A DNA stretch of 64,000 nt from Mycolicibacterium celeriflavum (lineage in GTDB: Bacteria; Actinomycetota; Actinomycetes; Mycobacteriales; Mycobacteriaceae), in assembly GCF_010731795.1 (NCBI RefSeq), contig NZ_AP022591.1:1426001-1490000 (forward strand). Reading direction: 5' to 3'. Shown in pieces: positions 29,156 through 39,776 of this stretch. The position numbers and the translations under genes are program-made. Under the pieces are notes generated by a model that did no database searches, was not told the DNA's origin, and saw only the letters and a list, made by a program, of their open reading frames with translations. How positions within the stretch are numbered: position 1 is the first letter of the stretch; each line of letters starts with the position of its first letter.

Positions 29156-29562
29156 CGTCGCTCGAGCGTCGCCGGTTCGGACCGCGTGAGCCCGGAGGCC
29201 CGCACGAGCACCGCCAGCAGGATTGCGCCCAACAACAGCGCGGGTACATCGCCAAGGAGATGGCCCATATCGTGCTCGCCCCGCACCGATTGGACCGCCA
29301 TGATCGCCGCGTGGACGACGCTGGACCACACCGCGAACCAGATCAGGCTGAGATGATTTCGCGGGTCGCGCGCCGCGTACAACAGGAAGACACCGAGCGT
29401 GACATAGAGGCCGACGATCATCATGAAGTAGTCCGAATGGTGCGGCGGCCCCGGATGCCATGCCCAACCCGAGGGCCAGAGCGCGGCCAACGGATATAGA
29501 CAGATGGCGACCACTCCGAACACGGCGAGTGCGATTTGAAGAGCCTTGTATGGAGACGGCAT
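29152..29562 (-). CDS. four-helix membrane protein, possibly DUF6632
   Basis: A 136-residue integral membrane protein with about four helices and a conserved-looking LWPSGWAWHPG loop and HSDYFMMIVGLYVTLG segment. It may belong to DUF6632, assigned from memory. No function is known. The ATG at 29562 was chosen since the longer frame runs into truB. It converges on mntR with a 4-bp overlap and is 53 bp from the truB stop. Confidence 0.72.
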   Translation of the reverse strand: MPSPYKALQIALAVFGVVAICLYPLAALWPSGWAWHPGPPHHSDYFMMIVGLYVTLGVFLLYAARDPRNHLSLIWFAVWSSVVHAAIMAVQSVRGEHDMGHLLGDVPALLLGAILLAVLVRASGLTRSEPATLERR

Positions 29563-29615
29563 TTTCGGCTCCCATCTGAAGAACGGGATGTCAGTATGCG
29601 CGCCAATGCGGTGGC

Positions 29616-30497
29616 CTACAAGGTCGCCGGGCGCAGCACCACCACGGATTTCGTGCGCTCCGAATGGTCTCTCAGCAACGCGATGACGTGCCCGTCCGGG
29701 GCCGTCGCCGCGTAAGTACCGGCGATACCAGCCGCTTTCAGCGGCCGACCGTGGCGGGTGTCCTCTGCCTCGCCCGCGGACAGCTCCCGCCGCGGAAACG
29801 CCAGAAGGCATGCGGCGTCGAGACTGTGGGACAGTCGCGGCGCGTCGGCGAGATCGTCGAGCGTGCGGGCCTCGCTCAACCCGAAGCCGCCGACCCGGGT
29901 GCGCCGCAACGCGATGAGGTGACCGCCGACTCCCAACGCGGCGCCCACGTCGCGGGCCAACGCGCGGATGTAGGTGCCGCTGGAGCAGTCGACTTCGACA
30001 TCCACATCGACGAGTCCGGGGTGCCGGCGGACATCGAGCACATCGAACCGGTCGATGCGGACGCGGCGCGGCGCCAACTCGACGGCGCTTCCCTCCCGGG
30101 CGAGCTTGTAGGCGCGCTGACCGTCGACCTTGATCGCGCTGACTGCGGACGGAACCTGTTCAATCTCCCCTCGGAGTTCGGCGACCGCCCGGTCGATCTG
30201 CACATCGGTGACCTTGTCGGCCGAAACCTCCTGCAGGACTTCACCTTCAGCGTCATCGGTGGAGGTGGCCTGCCCCAGCCGGATCGTCGCGGCATACGCC
30301 TTGTCCGTCGCTGTCAGCAGGCCGAGGATCTTGGTGGCGCGTCCGATGCCGACGACCAACACCCCGGTCGCCATCGGGTCCAGCGTGCCGGCGTGGCCGA
30401 CCTTGCGGGTGCCGAAGAACCGGCGGCAGCGCCCGACCACGTCGTGGCTGGTCATGCCCGCGGGCTTGTCGACGATGACCAGGCCGGCCTCGGTCAC
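29616..30497 (-). CDS. truB: tRNA pseudouridine-55 synthase
   Basis: A 293-residue TruB. The N-terminal [17 protein letters not shown] and catalytic [13 protein letters not shown] (aspartate of GTLDP) are canonical; the C-terminal PUA-like region is present. It forms pseudouridine 55 in the tRNA T-loop. The GTG at 30497 overlaps the pptT stop (GTGA), so it is coupled to pptT, and the frame further upstream lies entirely in pptT. Confidence 0.95.
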   Translation of the reverse strand: MTEAGLVIVDKPAGMTSHDVVGRCRRFFGTRKVGHAGTLDPMATGVLVVGIGRATKILGLLTATDKAYAATIRLGQATSTDDAEGEVLQEVSADKVTDVQIDRAVAELRGEIEQVPSAVSAIKVDGQRAYKLAREGSAVELAPRRVRIDRFDVLDVRRHPGLVDVDVEVDCSSGTYIRALARDVGAALGVGGHLIALRRTRVGGFGLSEARTLDDLADAPRLSHSLDAACLLAFPRRELSAGEAEDTRHGRPLKAAGIAGTYAATAPDGHVIALLRDHSERTKSVVVLRPATL

Positions 30498-31174
30498 AAC
30501 ACGATCGCAGTCAGCGCGATGCCGTCGCGAACCGACCACCGGCCCGACAGCGTTTCCAGCGGCGGCCCGTGCTCCGCGGCGGGATCGATCAGGACGCGCG
30601 AGACGAATGCACCCGAGGTACCGCTGTCGTCGACGTCGAAGACGATGTGCGCGTCCTCGAAGCCCAACCAGCGCCGGGTCACCGGAAACCACGCCTTGTA
30701 TGTTGCTTCCTTGGCGCAGAAGAGAATTCGGTCCCAGTGCAGACCGGCGGGCAGCTGCTTCAGTTCAGCTCGCTCGGCGGGCAGGCTGATCGCGTCGAGC
30801 ACCCCGTCGGGCAGCACACCGTGCGGTTCGGCGTCGATGCCCACCGAACGCACCTCGCTGCGGCGGCCGACCACCGCACCGCGGTAGCCGTCGCAGTGGG
30901 TCAGAGAGCCGACGACGCCGTCGGGCCAACGGGGTTCACCCTTCTCGCCCTTCAGGATCGGCACCGGCCCGATGCCGAGGTCACCGAGCGCCTGCCGGGC
31001 GCAATACCGCACGGTGACGAATTCGTTGCGGCGCTTGGCCACCGACCTGGCGACGAGTGGTTCCTCTTCGGGCAACGGCGCCAGATCCGGCGGATCACCA
31101 TAAAGTTCCGCCGCAGCGAGCGAATGCGTCGTCGCGGGCAACACACCGGACAGCAGTGATGCGGCGATCGTCAT
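30494..31174 (-). CDS. pptT: 4'-phosphopantetheinyl transferase PptT
   Basis: A 226-residue Sfp-type transferase, orthologue of essential Rv2794c (227 aa). Motifs: [20 protein letters not shown] (metal-binding Asp and Glu) and [10 protein letters not shown] (W/F-x-x-KEA-x-x-K). It moves phosphopantetheine from CoA onto carrier proteins for mycolate, polyketide and siderophore synthesis. It overlaps pptH (ATGA) and truB (GTGA) in one transcription unit. Confidence 0.96.
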   Translation of the reverse strand: MTIAASLLSGVLPATTHSLAAAELYGDPPDLAPLPEEEPLVARSVAKRRNEFVTVRYCARQALGDLGIGPVPILKGEKGEPRWPDGVVGSLTHCDGYRGAVVGRRSEVRSVGIDAEPHGVLPDGVLDAISLPAERAELKQLPAGLHWDRILFCAKEATYKAWFPVTRRWLGFEDAHIVFDVDDSGTSGAFVSRVLIDPAAEHGPPLETLSGRWSVRDGIALTAIVL

Positions 31175-32127
31175 CGCGCGGCCTGCCTGTCGCGGATCCG
31201 TTGCTGCATCTTCTGGGCGTTGTCCCGCATCTCCTGGGTGATCTGGAAGTGGCCGCCGAACTCGTTGAGGTATCCGGGCGGGTACTGCGGATCCGGCAGG
31301 ATCTGGCGCATCCAGCGATACGGCTTGCGGCGCCGCCACTCTCGCGGATAACCGACCGACACCTCCTCGAACCGCACGCCGTCGTACCACGTGGTGCGCG
31401 GGATGTGCAGGTGCCCGTACACCGAGCAGACCGCGTTGTAACGGGTGTGCCAGTCAGCGGTCGCGGTGGTGCCACACCACAGCGAGAACTCCGGATAGAA
31501 CATCGCGTCGCAGGGTTCGCGCACCATCGGGAAATGATTGACCAGCACCGTCGGCGTCATCCAGTCGAGATCCTCGAGCCGCTTGCGGGTGTAGGCCACG
31601 CGGTTGCGGCACCATGCATCCCGGGTCGCATACGGTTCGGCCGAAAGCAGGAACTCGTCGGTGCCCACGACATTCTTCTCCCGCGCGATCGCGAGCCCCT
31701 CGGCCTTGGTGGCCGCGCCGGCGGGCAGAAATGTGTAGTCGTACAGCAGGAACATCGGCACGATCGTGGCCGGGCCGCCCTCCTCGGTCCACACCGGGTA
31801 CGGGTGCTCGGGCGTGATGATGCCCATCTCGTCGCACATGTTGACCAAGTAGTCGTAGCGGGCCTTGCCGAAGATCTGCATCGGATCCCGGTTGGTGGTC
31901 CACAGTTCGTGGTTGCCCGGAATCCAGATGACCTTGGCGAACCGCTTGCGCAGCAGATCCAGCGCCCAACGAATCTCATCGGTGCGTTCGGCCACGTCGC
32001 CGGCGACGATGAGCCAGTCGTCGGGAGAGGCCGGATACAGCGACTCTGTCACGGGTTTGTTGCCGGTGTGACCGGTGTGCAGGTCGCTGATCGCCCAGAG
32101 GGTGGGCCGCCGGCCGTCGCGTGTCAC
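31171..32127 (-). CDS. pptH: phosphopantetheinyl hydrolase PptH (metallophosphoesterase)
   Basis: A 318-residue calcineurin-like phosphoesterase, orthologue of Rv2795c. Metal ligands are visible: DLHTGH, GDVAE, GNHELW, VNHFP and YGHLHIP. In M. tuberculosis PptH removes phosphopantetheine from carrier proteins, opposing PptT, and its loss raises tolerance to PptT inhibition. It overlaps pptT by 4 bp and comes first in the operon, so both opposing enzymes are made from one mRNA. GTG start, leaderless -10. Confidence 0.92.
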   Translation of the reverse strand: MTRDGRRPTLWAISDLHTGHTGNKPVTESLYPASPDDWLIVAGDVAERTDEIRWALDLLRKRFAKVIWIPGNHELWTTNRDPMQIFGKARYDYLVNMCDEMGIITPEHPYPVWTEEGGPATIVPMFLLYDYTFLPAGAATKAEGLAIAREKNVVGTDEFLLSAEPYATRDAWCRNRVAYTRKRLEDLDWMTPTVLVNHFPMVREPCDAMFYPEFSLWCGTTATADWHTRYNAVCSVYGHLHIPRTTWYDGVRFEEVSVGYPREWRRRKPYRWMRQILPDPQYPPGYLNEFGGHFQITQEMRDNAQKMQQRIRDRQAAR

Positions 32128-32135
32128 AACTGACC

Positions 32136-32141
32136 AGGGTA
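32136..32141 (-). promoter_or_regulatory. -10 hexamer TACCCT of pptH-pptT-truB
   Basis: TACCCT on the minus strand, 8 nt before the pptH GTG (32127). It would drive the three overlapping genes. Confidence 0.42.
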
Positions 32142-32259
32142 CTTAAGCGGATCTCGACGGCTCGCCCGGCAACTAGAACAGGTTCTCGCTTCCTGTCCGG
32201 CCGCTGGTGACCGCCCGCTAGACTCCCCGCAGGGTCGGACCGACGGACAAAGGGGTGTG

Positions 32260-32829
32260 ATGGTCGCCAAGCTGCGCCTGGTGTCGGTGCTGTGCGCAAT
32301 GGTCGCCGCGGCGGTCGTGGTGTGGCAGACCAATCCGGCGGGTGCCCCGCAGGTCGATGCGAAAGACATTCCGATGACCAACGTCACCACGTCGATCAAG
32401 TGGCCCGTCATCGAGACGACCGACCCGTCCCCGTTCAACCCGTGCAAGGAGATCCCGCTCGACGCGGTGCAGGCCATGGGTCTGGCGTACACACCGCCGA
32501 TTCCCGAGGACCAGCTGCGCTGCAAGTACGACGCGGGGAACTACCAGATGGCCGTCGAGGCGATCGTCTGGCGCACCTACGAGCAGACGCTGCCCGCCGA
32601 CGCGGTCCAACTCGACATCGACGGGCACCGCGCCGCGCAGTACTGGATCATGAAGCCGACCGACTGGAACAACCGGTGGTGGATCACCTGCATGATCGCG
32701 TTCGACACGAGCTACGGCGTGCTGCAGCAGTCGCTGTTCTACTCGCCGATCTACTCGAACCCCGACCCTGACTGCATGCAGACCAACCTGCGACGCGCAC
32801 ACGAGCTGATCCCGCACTACGTGTTCTGA
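32260..32829 (+). CDS. DUF3558 family exported protein
   Basis: A 189-residue protein with an N-terminal hydrophobic segment (about 4-22) and the DUF3558 pattern of four cysteines: FNPCKEIP, LRCKYDAG, WITCMIAF and DPDCMQTN, probably two disulfides outside the membrane. Many family members are lipoproteins, but no clear lipobox is seen here, so it is secreted or anchored. AAAGGGG precedes the ATG by 4 nt; a GTG 3 bp earlier is an alternative. Function unknown. Confidence 0.8.
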   Translation: MVAKLRLVSVLCAMVAAAVVVWQTNPAGAPQVDAKDIPMTNVTTSIKWPVIETTDPSPFNPCKEIPLDAVQAMGLAYTPPIPEDQLRCKYDAGNYQMAVEAIVWRTYEQTLPADAVQLDIDGHRAAQYWIMKPTDWNNRWWITCMIAFDTSYGVLQQSLFYSPIYSNPDPDCMQTNLRRAHELIPHYVF

Positions 32830-32834
32830 GGTTT

Positions 32835-32874
32835 GACGGCTCAGCCGCTCACTCGATTTGACGGCTCAGCCGTC
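32835..32874. terminator. tandem palindromes after the DUF3558 gene
   Basis: A 16-bp sequence TTTGACGGCTCAGCCG occurs twice, 25 bp apart (32832 and 32857). The second extends to a perfect 7-1-7 palindrome, GACGGCTCAGCCGTC (32860-32874); the first has a shorter stem. No U-tract. A double hairpin terminator for the DUF3558 gene is the likeliest reading. Confidence 0.45.
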
Positions 32875-32916
32875 GTGCTCGATGTGGTCCATCGGACTCG
32901 AGCGCTTCAGCATGCG

Positions 32917-32922
32917 TAGCCT
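32917..32922 (+). promoter_or_regulatory. -10 hexamer TAGCCT of the CocE-like hydrolase
   Basis: TAGCCT lies 7 nt before a GTG at 32930, supporting that codon as the start rather than an ATG at 32912. Confidence 0.45.
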
Positions 32923-32929
32923 CGACGGG

Positions 32930-34594
32930 GTGACCTCCGTCGCCGTTGCTGCCTCCAGCCCCAAGACCGCGCGGCTCGCCGGACGCACGCTGTCACGTCT
33001 GCTGCGTCTGCCACCGCACACGTGTGATTTCGAGATTCACAAGGAACGTGTGCCGATGCGCGACGGCGCCGAGCTGAGGGCCCACCATTACGCGCCCGCG
33101 ACAGCAAATCCGGCAGGCACCCTGCTGGTTCGCAGCCCCTACGGCCGAAACTTTCCGATCGCCGCGCTCTACGCCCGCGTCTATGCGTCGCGCGGCTATC
33201 ACGTCGTCTTCCAGAGCGTGCGCGGCACGTTCGGCTCCGGCGGCGACTTCGAGCCGATGGTGAACGAGGTATCCGACGGCGCCGACACCGTCAAGTGGCT
33301 GAGGGATCAGGAGTGGTTCACCGGGTCGTTCGGCACGATCGGGTTGTCGTATCTGGGCTTCACGCAATGGGCGTTGCTCACCGATCCCCCGCCGGAGATG
33401 AAGACCGCCGTCATCACGGTCGGCCCTCACGACGTCAGCGGGCCGCGGTGGGGCACCGGCTCCTTCGGGTTGAGCGACTTTCTCAGCTGGAGCCATCTGG
33501 TCGCCTACCAGGAGGACCGGAACAGATTGCGGGCAATGCTGCGGCAGGCGCGGTCGCGGCGGCTCGTCACCCGCGCGACGAGGGGGCTGCCCGCAGGCGA
33601 GGCCGGCCGGGCACTGCTCGGTGCCGGCGCGTCGTGGTGGGAGTCCTGGCTCGAGCACCCGGAAGCCGACGATCCGTTCTGGACGTCGATGAACATGCGC
33701 GAGGCGTTGGACCGCACCGATATTCCGGTACTGCTGATCGGCGGCTGGCAGGACTTGTTCCTCGAGCAGACGATCGCCCAGTACCGGCGACTGCATGAGC
33801 GCGGGGTGGATGTCGGGTTGACCGTCGGCCCGTGGACGCACACCCAGCTGTTGACCAAAGCCGCGCCGACCGTCATCCGCGAGACACTGGACTGGTTGGG
33901 AACGCATCTCGATGGCGGGACGAGCGCGCGACGTCAGCCGGTGCGCGTCTTCGTCGCCGGCCGCGGTTGGGCGGACCTGCCCGAGTGGCCGCCGGCGATG
34001 CCCGAGGTGGTGCGCTACCTGCAACCGGGCGGACGCCTCGGCGACGCGGTACCGCCGGAGACCGCAGCGCCGTCGACGTTCACCTACAACCCGGCGCATC
34101 CGACGCCCACCGTGGGCGGCAGGTTGCTGTCGCGCGAGGGCGGTTACCGCAAGGACATCAGCCTGGCTCAGCGTGCCGACGTGCTGAGCTTCACCGGTGA
34201 CCGCCTGCCCGCCGACCTGTACGTCGTCGGGACGCCGGTCGTGGAACTGTCGCACTCCTGCGACAACCCGCACAACGACGTGTTCGTGCGCGTGAGTGAA
34301 GTTGACGCGAAGGGACGGTCCCGCAACGTCAGCGACGGCTACCTCGGGTCGGCCCCCGATTCCGGCGTTGTGCGCATCGAGTTGGATCCGGTCGCACACC
34401 GGTTCCGCGCCGGTTCCCGCGTCCGGGTGCTGGTGGCCGGCGGGTCGCACCCTCGCTTCGCCCGCAACCTCGGCACCGGCGAACCGCTCGGTACCGGCAG
34501 TAGGTTCGCGTCGGCGACGCACACCGTGCACCTCGGCGACGGCGCATCCCGGCTGCTGCTGCCCGCTGGACCGCAACCGCCGTCGGCCGACTGA
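32930..34594 (+). CDS. CocE/NonD family hydrolase (X-Pro dipeptidyl-peptidase fold)
   Basis: A 554-residue S15-family hydrolase. The alpha/beta-hydrolase core has the nucleophile in GLSYLGFTQW, the acid near LLIGGWQDLFLEQ and the His in VGPWTHTQL; RSPYGRNFPI and the C-terminal jelly-roll (about 340-545) complete the fold. Relatives include cocaine esterase and glutaryl-7-ACA acylase; the substrate here is unknown. The frame is open from 32858, but the GTG at 32930 has a leaderless -10. No signal peptide is seen. Confidence 0.85.
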   Translation: MTSVAVAASSPKTARLAGRTLSRLLRLPPHTCDFEIHKERVPMRDGAELRAHHYAPATANPAGTLLVRSPYGRNFPIAALYARVYASRGYHVVFQSVRGTFGSGGDFEPMVNEVSDGADTVKWLRDQEWFTGSFGTIGLSYLGFTQWALLTDPPPEMKTAVITVGPHDVSGPRWGTGSFGLSDFLSWSHLVAYQEDRNRLRAMLRQARSRRLVTRATRGLPAGEAGRALLGAGASWWESWLEHPEADDPFWTSMNMREALDRTDIPVLLIGGWQDLFLEQTIAQYRRLHERGVDVGLTVGPWTHTQLLTKAAPTVIRETLDWLGTHLDGGTSARRQPVRVFVAGRGWADLPEWPPAMPEVVRYLQPGGRLGDAVPPETAAPSTFTYNPAHPTPTVGGRLLSREGGYRKDISLAQRADVLSFTGDRLPADLYVVGTPVVELSHSCDNPHNDVFVRVSEVDAKGRSRNVSDGYLGSAPDSGVVRIELDPVAHRFRAGSRVRVLVAGGSHPRFARNLGTGEPLGTGSRFASATHTVHLGDGASRLLLPAGPQPPSAD

Positions 34595-34607
34595 GCGGCG
34601 CCCTTAC

Positions 34608-35153
34608 TCAGCCGACCGAGCGCCGCACCCGCTCGGCGACATCGTGCAGCGTCGCGTCGTCGTGCACCGGCGGCGCCCACTCGGGGTCGACAGGCAGTTC
34701 CAACCAACTGGTACAACCCGCGTAGTCGGGCGTGCGCGCCAGGCGCAGCGGCCGCACCAGCGGGCTGGCCTGCACGACGAGTGCGGTGAGCCGATGCCTG
34801 GGACGAAAGTCGAGCCGGTCGGTGCGCACCGACTCGTTGGTCCAGATATGCAGCGGTGCAATGGATTCCAGCATCTGCGGACGGTTCACCTCGACGGCGG
34901 CGACGACTCGGGCGCCCGCGCGGATCACCACTGCGTCATCGCCACTGTCGAGCGCCGCGGCGTCCAGCAGGTTGCGGTGCTCGGCGCGCACCCGCTCGGT
35001 ATGGCTGTGCGCGACCGTCGGAAACAACAGGAAGCGTGACGCGGTCACGGCGAAGCGCTTCTCGCGGATGCCGCCCTTGCGCAGCAGCATCGTCTGCCGA
35101 CCGTCGAGCAGCGCCAGCACCGCAGCGCTCCACTCCTTGAGCGCGGTGGTCAT
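34608..35153 (-). CDS. DUF1802 family protein
   Basis: A 181-residue protein of the DUF1802 type: LLRKGGIREKRFAVTASRFLLFPTVAHSHTERV near the start, then a beta-rich half with LHIWTNESVRTDRLDFRPRHRLTALVVQ and WLELP. Structural or enzymatic role unknown. It follows the DUF2277 gene by 6 bp and is probably transcribed with it. It converges on the CocE-type hydrolase 13 bp away. Confidence 0.8.
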   Translation of the reverse strand: MTTALKEWSAAVLALLDGRQTMLLRKGGIREKRFAVTASRFLLFPTVAHSHTERVRAEHRNLLDAAALDSGDDAVVIRAGARVVAAVEVNRPQMLESIAPLHIWTNESVRTDRLDFRPRHRLTALVVQASPLVRPLRLARTPDYAGCTSWLELPVDPEWAPPVHDDATLHDVAERVRRSVG

Positions 35154-35159
35154 TCGGGA

Positions 35160-35435
35160 CTATCGCGCCTTGGCGGCGTCGATGCGGGCGCGCACCTCGG
35201 GCCGGCGCAGCGGCGGAACGGTCTTGGGCGGTTGGCGCCGTGGCGGCAGCGCGGCGAGCAGTCGTCGGGTCGTGGCGGTGACGTCGGCGACGGCCGCCTC
35301 GAAGACGTCGACGTTGGCGGCGGTCGGCCGGGTGATACCGCTGACCTTCCGGATGTATTGGCGAGCGGCGGCCTCGACCTCCTCGTCGGTCGCCGCCGGC
35401 TCCAGCCCGCGTAGCTCGGTGATGTTTCGGCACAT
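35160..35435 (-). CDS. DUF2277 family protein
   Basis: A 91-residue protein that begins MCRNITELRGLEPAATDEEV, the DUF2277 signature, and continues AAARQYIRKVSGITRPT. The family is small, soluble and of unknown function. The ATG at 35435 was chosen since the family always begins MCRNI and a -10 lies 6 nt upstream. It diverges from the crotonase-fold gene; the two -10 elements overlap. Confidence 0.85.
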   Translation of the reverse strand: MCRNITELRGLEPAATDEEVEAAARQYIRKVSGITRPTAANVDVFEAAVADVTATTRRLLAALPPRRQPPKTVPPLRRPEVRARIDAAKAR

Positions 35436-35441
35436 GGCTCC

Positions 35442-35447
35442 ACGATA
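35442..35447 (-). promoter_or_regulatory. -10 hexamer TATCGT of DUF2277-DUF1802
   Basis: TATCGT on the minus strand, 6 nt before the ATG at 35435. It overlaps by two bases the opposite-strand -10 of the crotonase gene. Confidence 0.5.
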
Positions 35448-35451
35448 GGTT
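35446..35451 (+). promoter_or_regulatory. -10 hexamer TAGGTT of the crotonase-fold gene
   Basis: TAGGTT lies 6 nt before the GTG at 35458. RNA polymerase cannot open both this and the opposing TATCGT at once. Confidence 0.5.
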
Positions 35452-35457
35452 CGGTTG

Positions 35458-36216
35458 GTGACCGACGACGACATCCTGCTCATCACGACACAAGACCGGG
35501 TGCGCACGCTCACCCTGAACCGCCCTCAAGCGCGCAATGCGCTGTCGGCCGACCTGCGCAGGCGGTTCTACCGCGCGCTCGGCGACGCCCAAGGCGACGA
35601 CGCGGTGGACGTCGTGATCGTCACCGGCACCGACCCGGTTTTCTGCGCCGGCCTTGACCTCAAGGAACTCGGCGACACCACCGAGTTGCCCGACATCTCG
35701 CCCAAGTGGCCGCCGATGACCAAACCGGTGATCGGCGCGATCAACGGCGCCGCGGTCACCGGCGGCCTCGAGATCGCGCTGTATTGCGACGTCCTGATCG
35801 CGTCCGAACAGGCCAGGTTCGCCGACACGCATGCCCGCGTCGGGCTGCTGCCGACCTGGGGCCTCTCGGTGCGGTTGCCGCAGAAGGTCGGTGTCGGCAT
35901 GGCCCGCAGGATGAGCCTGACCGGCGACTACCTCTCCGCCGAAGAAGCCCTGCGCACCGGCCTGGTCACTCAGGTGGTGCCGCACGCCGAGCTGATGCCG
36001 ACGGCCCGACAGGTGGCGGCGTCGATCGTCGGCAACAATCAGCGCGCCGTGCGCGCGCTGCTCGCGTCCTATCACCGCATCGACGAGGCGCAGACCAATG
36101 AGGGGCTGTGGATCGAGGCGGCGTCGGCGCGGGAGTGGATGCGCACCGCCAGCGGCGAGGACATAGCCGCCAACCGCGATGCCGTGCTGCAGCGAGGCCG
36201 CGCCCAGGTCCGCTGA
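35458..36216 (+). CDS. enoyl-CoA hydratase/isomerase family protein
   Basis: A 252-residue crotonase-fold protein. The oxyanion-hole segments are CAGLDLKEL and INGAAVTGGLEIAL. The first catalytic glutamate is present (GGLEIAL), but the second, which in rat crotonase is in QPEILLG, is replaced by histidine (DTHARVG). Simple hydration of an enoyl-CoA is therefore doubtful; isomerase or other CoA chemistry, or a non-catalytic role, is possible. GTG 35458 chosen over TTG 35455 on the -10 spacing. Confidence 0.86.
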   Translation: MTDDDILLITTQDRVRTLTLNRPQARNALSADLRRRFYRALGDAQGDDAVDVVIVTGTDPVFCAGLDLKELGDTTELPDISPKWPPMTKPVIGAINGAAVTGGLEIALYCDVLIASEQARFADTHARVGLLPTWGLSVRLPQKVGVGMARRMSLTGDYLSAEEALRTGLVTQVVPHAELMPTARQVAASIVGNNQRAVRALLASYHRIDEAQTNEGLWIEAASAREWMRTASGEDIAANRDAVLQRGRAQVR

Positions 36217-36232
36217 CCGTCTTCCCTTGTTT

Positions 36233-36292
36233 CGCGAGCGTGCGGGTTTGCACTCGACACGCCGCAATCCCGCTGCAGGTTGTGCACGCTCG
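36233..36292 (-). repeat. palindromic repeat family A, copy 1
   Basis: CGAGCGTGC (36235-36243) and GCACGCTCG (36284-36292) are arms of a 60-bp element between the crotonase-fold and methyltransferase genes. Read on the minus strand it shows GGCGTGTCGAGTGCAA before the second arm, aligning with copy 2 (36877-36934). It touches the methyltransferase -10. Confidence 0.7.
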
Positions 36293-36298
36293 TAGGCT
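36293..36298 (+). promoter_or_regulatory. -10 hexamer TAGGCT of the methyltransferase gene
   Basis: TAGGCT, 7 nt before the GTG at 36306 and directly against the end of a family A repeat. Confidence 0.45.
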
Positions 36299-36305
36299 GA
36301 CGAGC

Positions 36306-36869
36306 GTGAACGAAGCGCACGAGTACTGCGGCAGCGACGAGTGGCGCCAGTTGATCCGCGAGGTCATCCTGCCGTGGGCGCTGGGTGAGATCGACCTCGG
36401 CGACGACGTGCTCGAGGTCGGGCCCGGCTACGGCGCGACGACCGATGTGTTGAGCGAATCGGTGGCGCGGCTGACATCGGTGGAGATCGACGACGAACTG
36501 GCCGCGATGCTGCACGACCGGTTCGCCGACGTGCCGACTGTCGATATCGTGCGCGGTGACGCGACGGCGCTCTCCTACGACGACGACCGCTTCAGCGGCG
36601 CAGCGTGTTTCACGATGCTGCACCACGTTCCCACCGTCGACATGCAGGACCGGCTCTTCGCCGAAGTCGCCCGGGTGTTGCGGCCCGGCGCGGCGCTGGT
36701 CGCCAGCGACAGCCTCGGCAGCGACGAGTTGGCCGTCGCGCACGAGGGCGACACGTACAACCCCGTCGACCCGGCGACGCTGCCGGGACGCTTGACGGCC
36801 GCCGGTTTCGGTGACGTACGGGTGAAGGTGACCGACTACGGTTGGGCGGCCGTCGCGCGCGCACGCTGA
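36306..36869 (+). CDS. class I SAM-dependent methyltransferase
   Basis: A 187-residue methyltransferase. Motif I is VLEVGPGYGATTDVL, the acidic ribose-binding end of strand 2 is SVEIDDEL, then GDATALSYDDDRFSGA and the post-motif LHHVP; VLRPGAALVASDS is motif III. The fold is methyltransferase_11. Substrate unknown. The GTG at 36306 was chosen by the -10 and because upstream codons are in the previous gene. Confidence 0.85.
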   Translation: MNEAHEYCGSDEWRQLIREVILPWALGEIDLGDDVLEVGPGYGATTDVLSESVARLTSVEIDDELAAMLHDRFADVPTVDIVRGDATALSYDDDRFSGAACFTMLHHVPTVDMQDRLFAEVARVLRPGAALVASDSLGSDELAVAHEGDTYNPVDPATLPGRLTAAGFGDVRVKVTDYGWAAVARAR

Positions 36870-36876
36870 GTCGGCG

Positions 36877-36934
36877 GCGAGCGTGCGCGAAGTGCTGAGA
36901 TTTTGCGGCGTGTCGTGCGCAAGCACGCACGCTC
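36877..36934 (+). repeat. palindromic repeat family A, copy 2
   Basis: GAGCGTGC and GCACGCTC arms around a core with GGCGTGTCGTGCGCAAGCAC, just past the methyltransferase stop. It lies opposite in orientation to copy 1, so the methyltransferase gene is framed by two inverted copies 0.6 kb apart. Confidence 0.7.
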
Positions 36935-36945
36935 ACCGCAAGCTG

Positions 36946-39746
<2,801 letters not shown>

Positions 39747-39776
39747 GATTCTCCTCCCGCGAGCGGTCGTCGGCCA

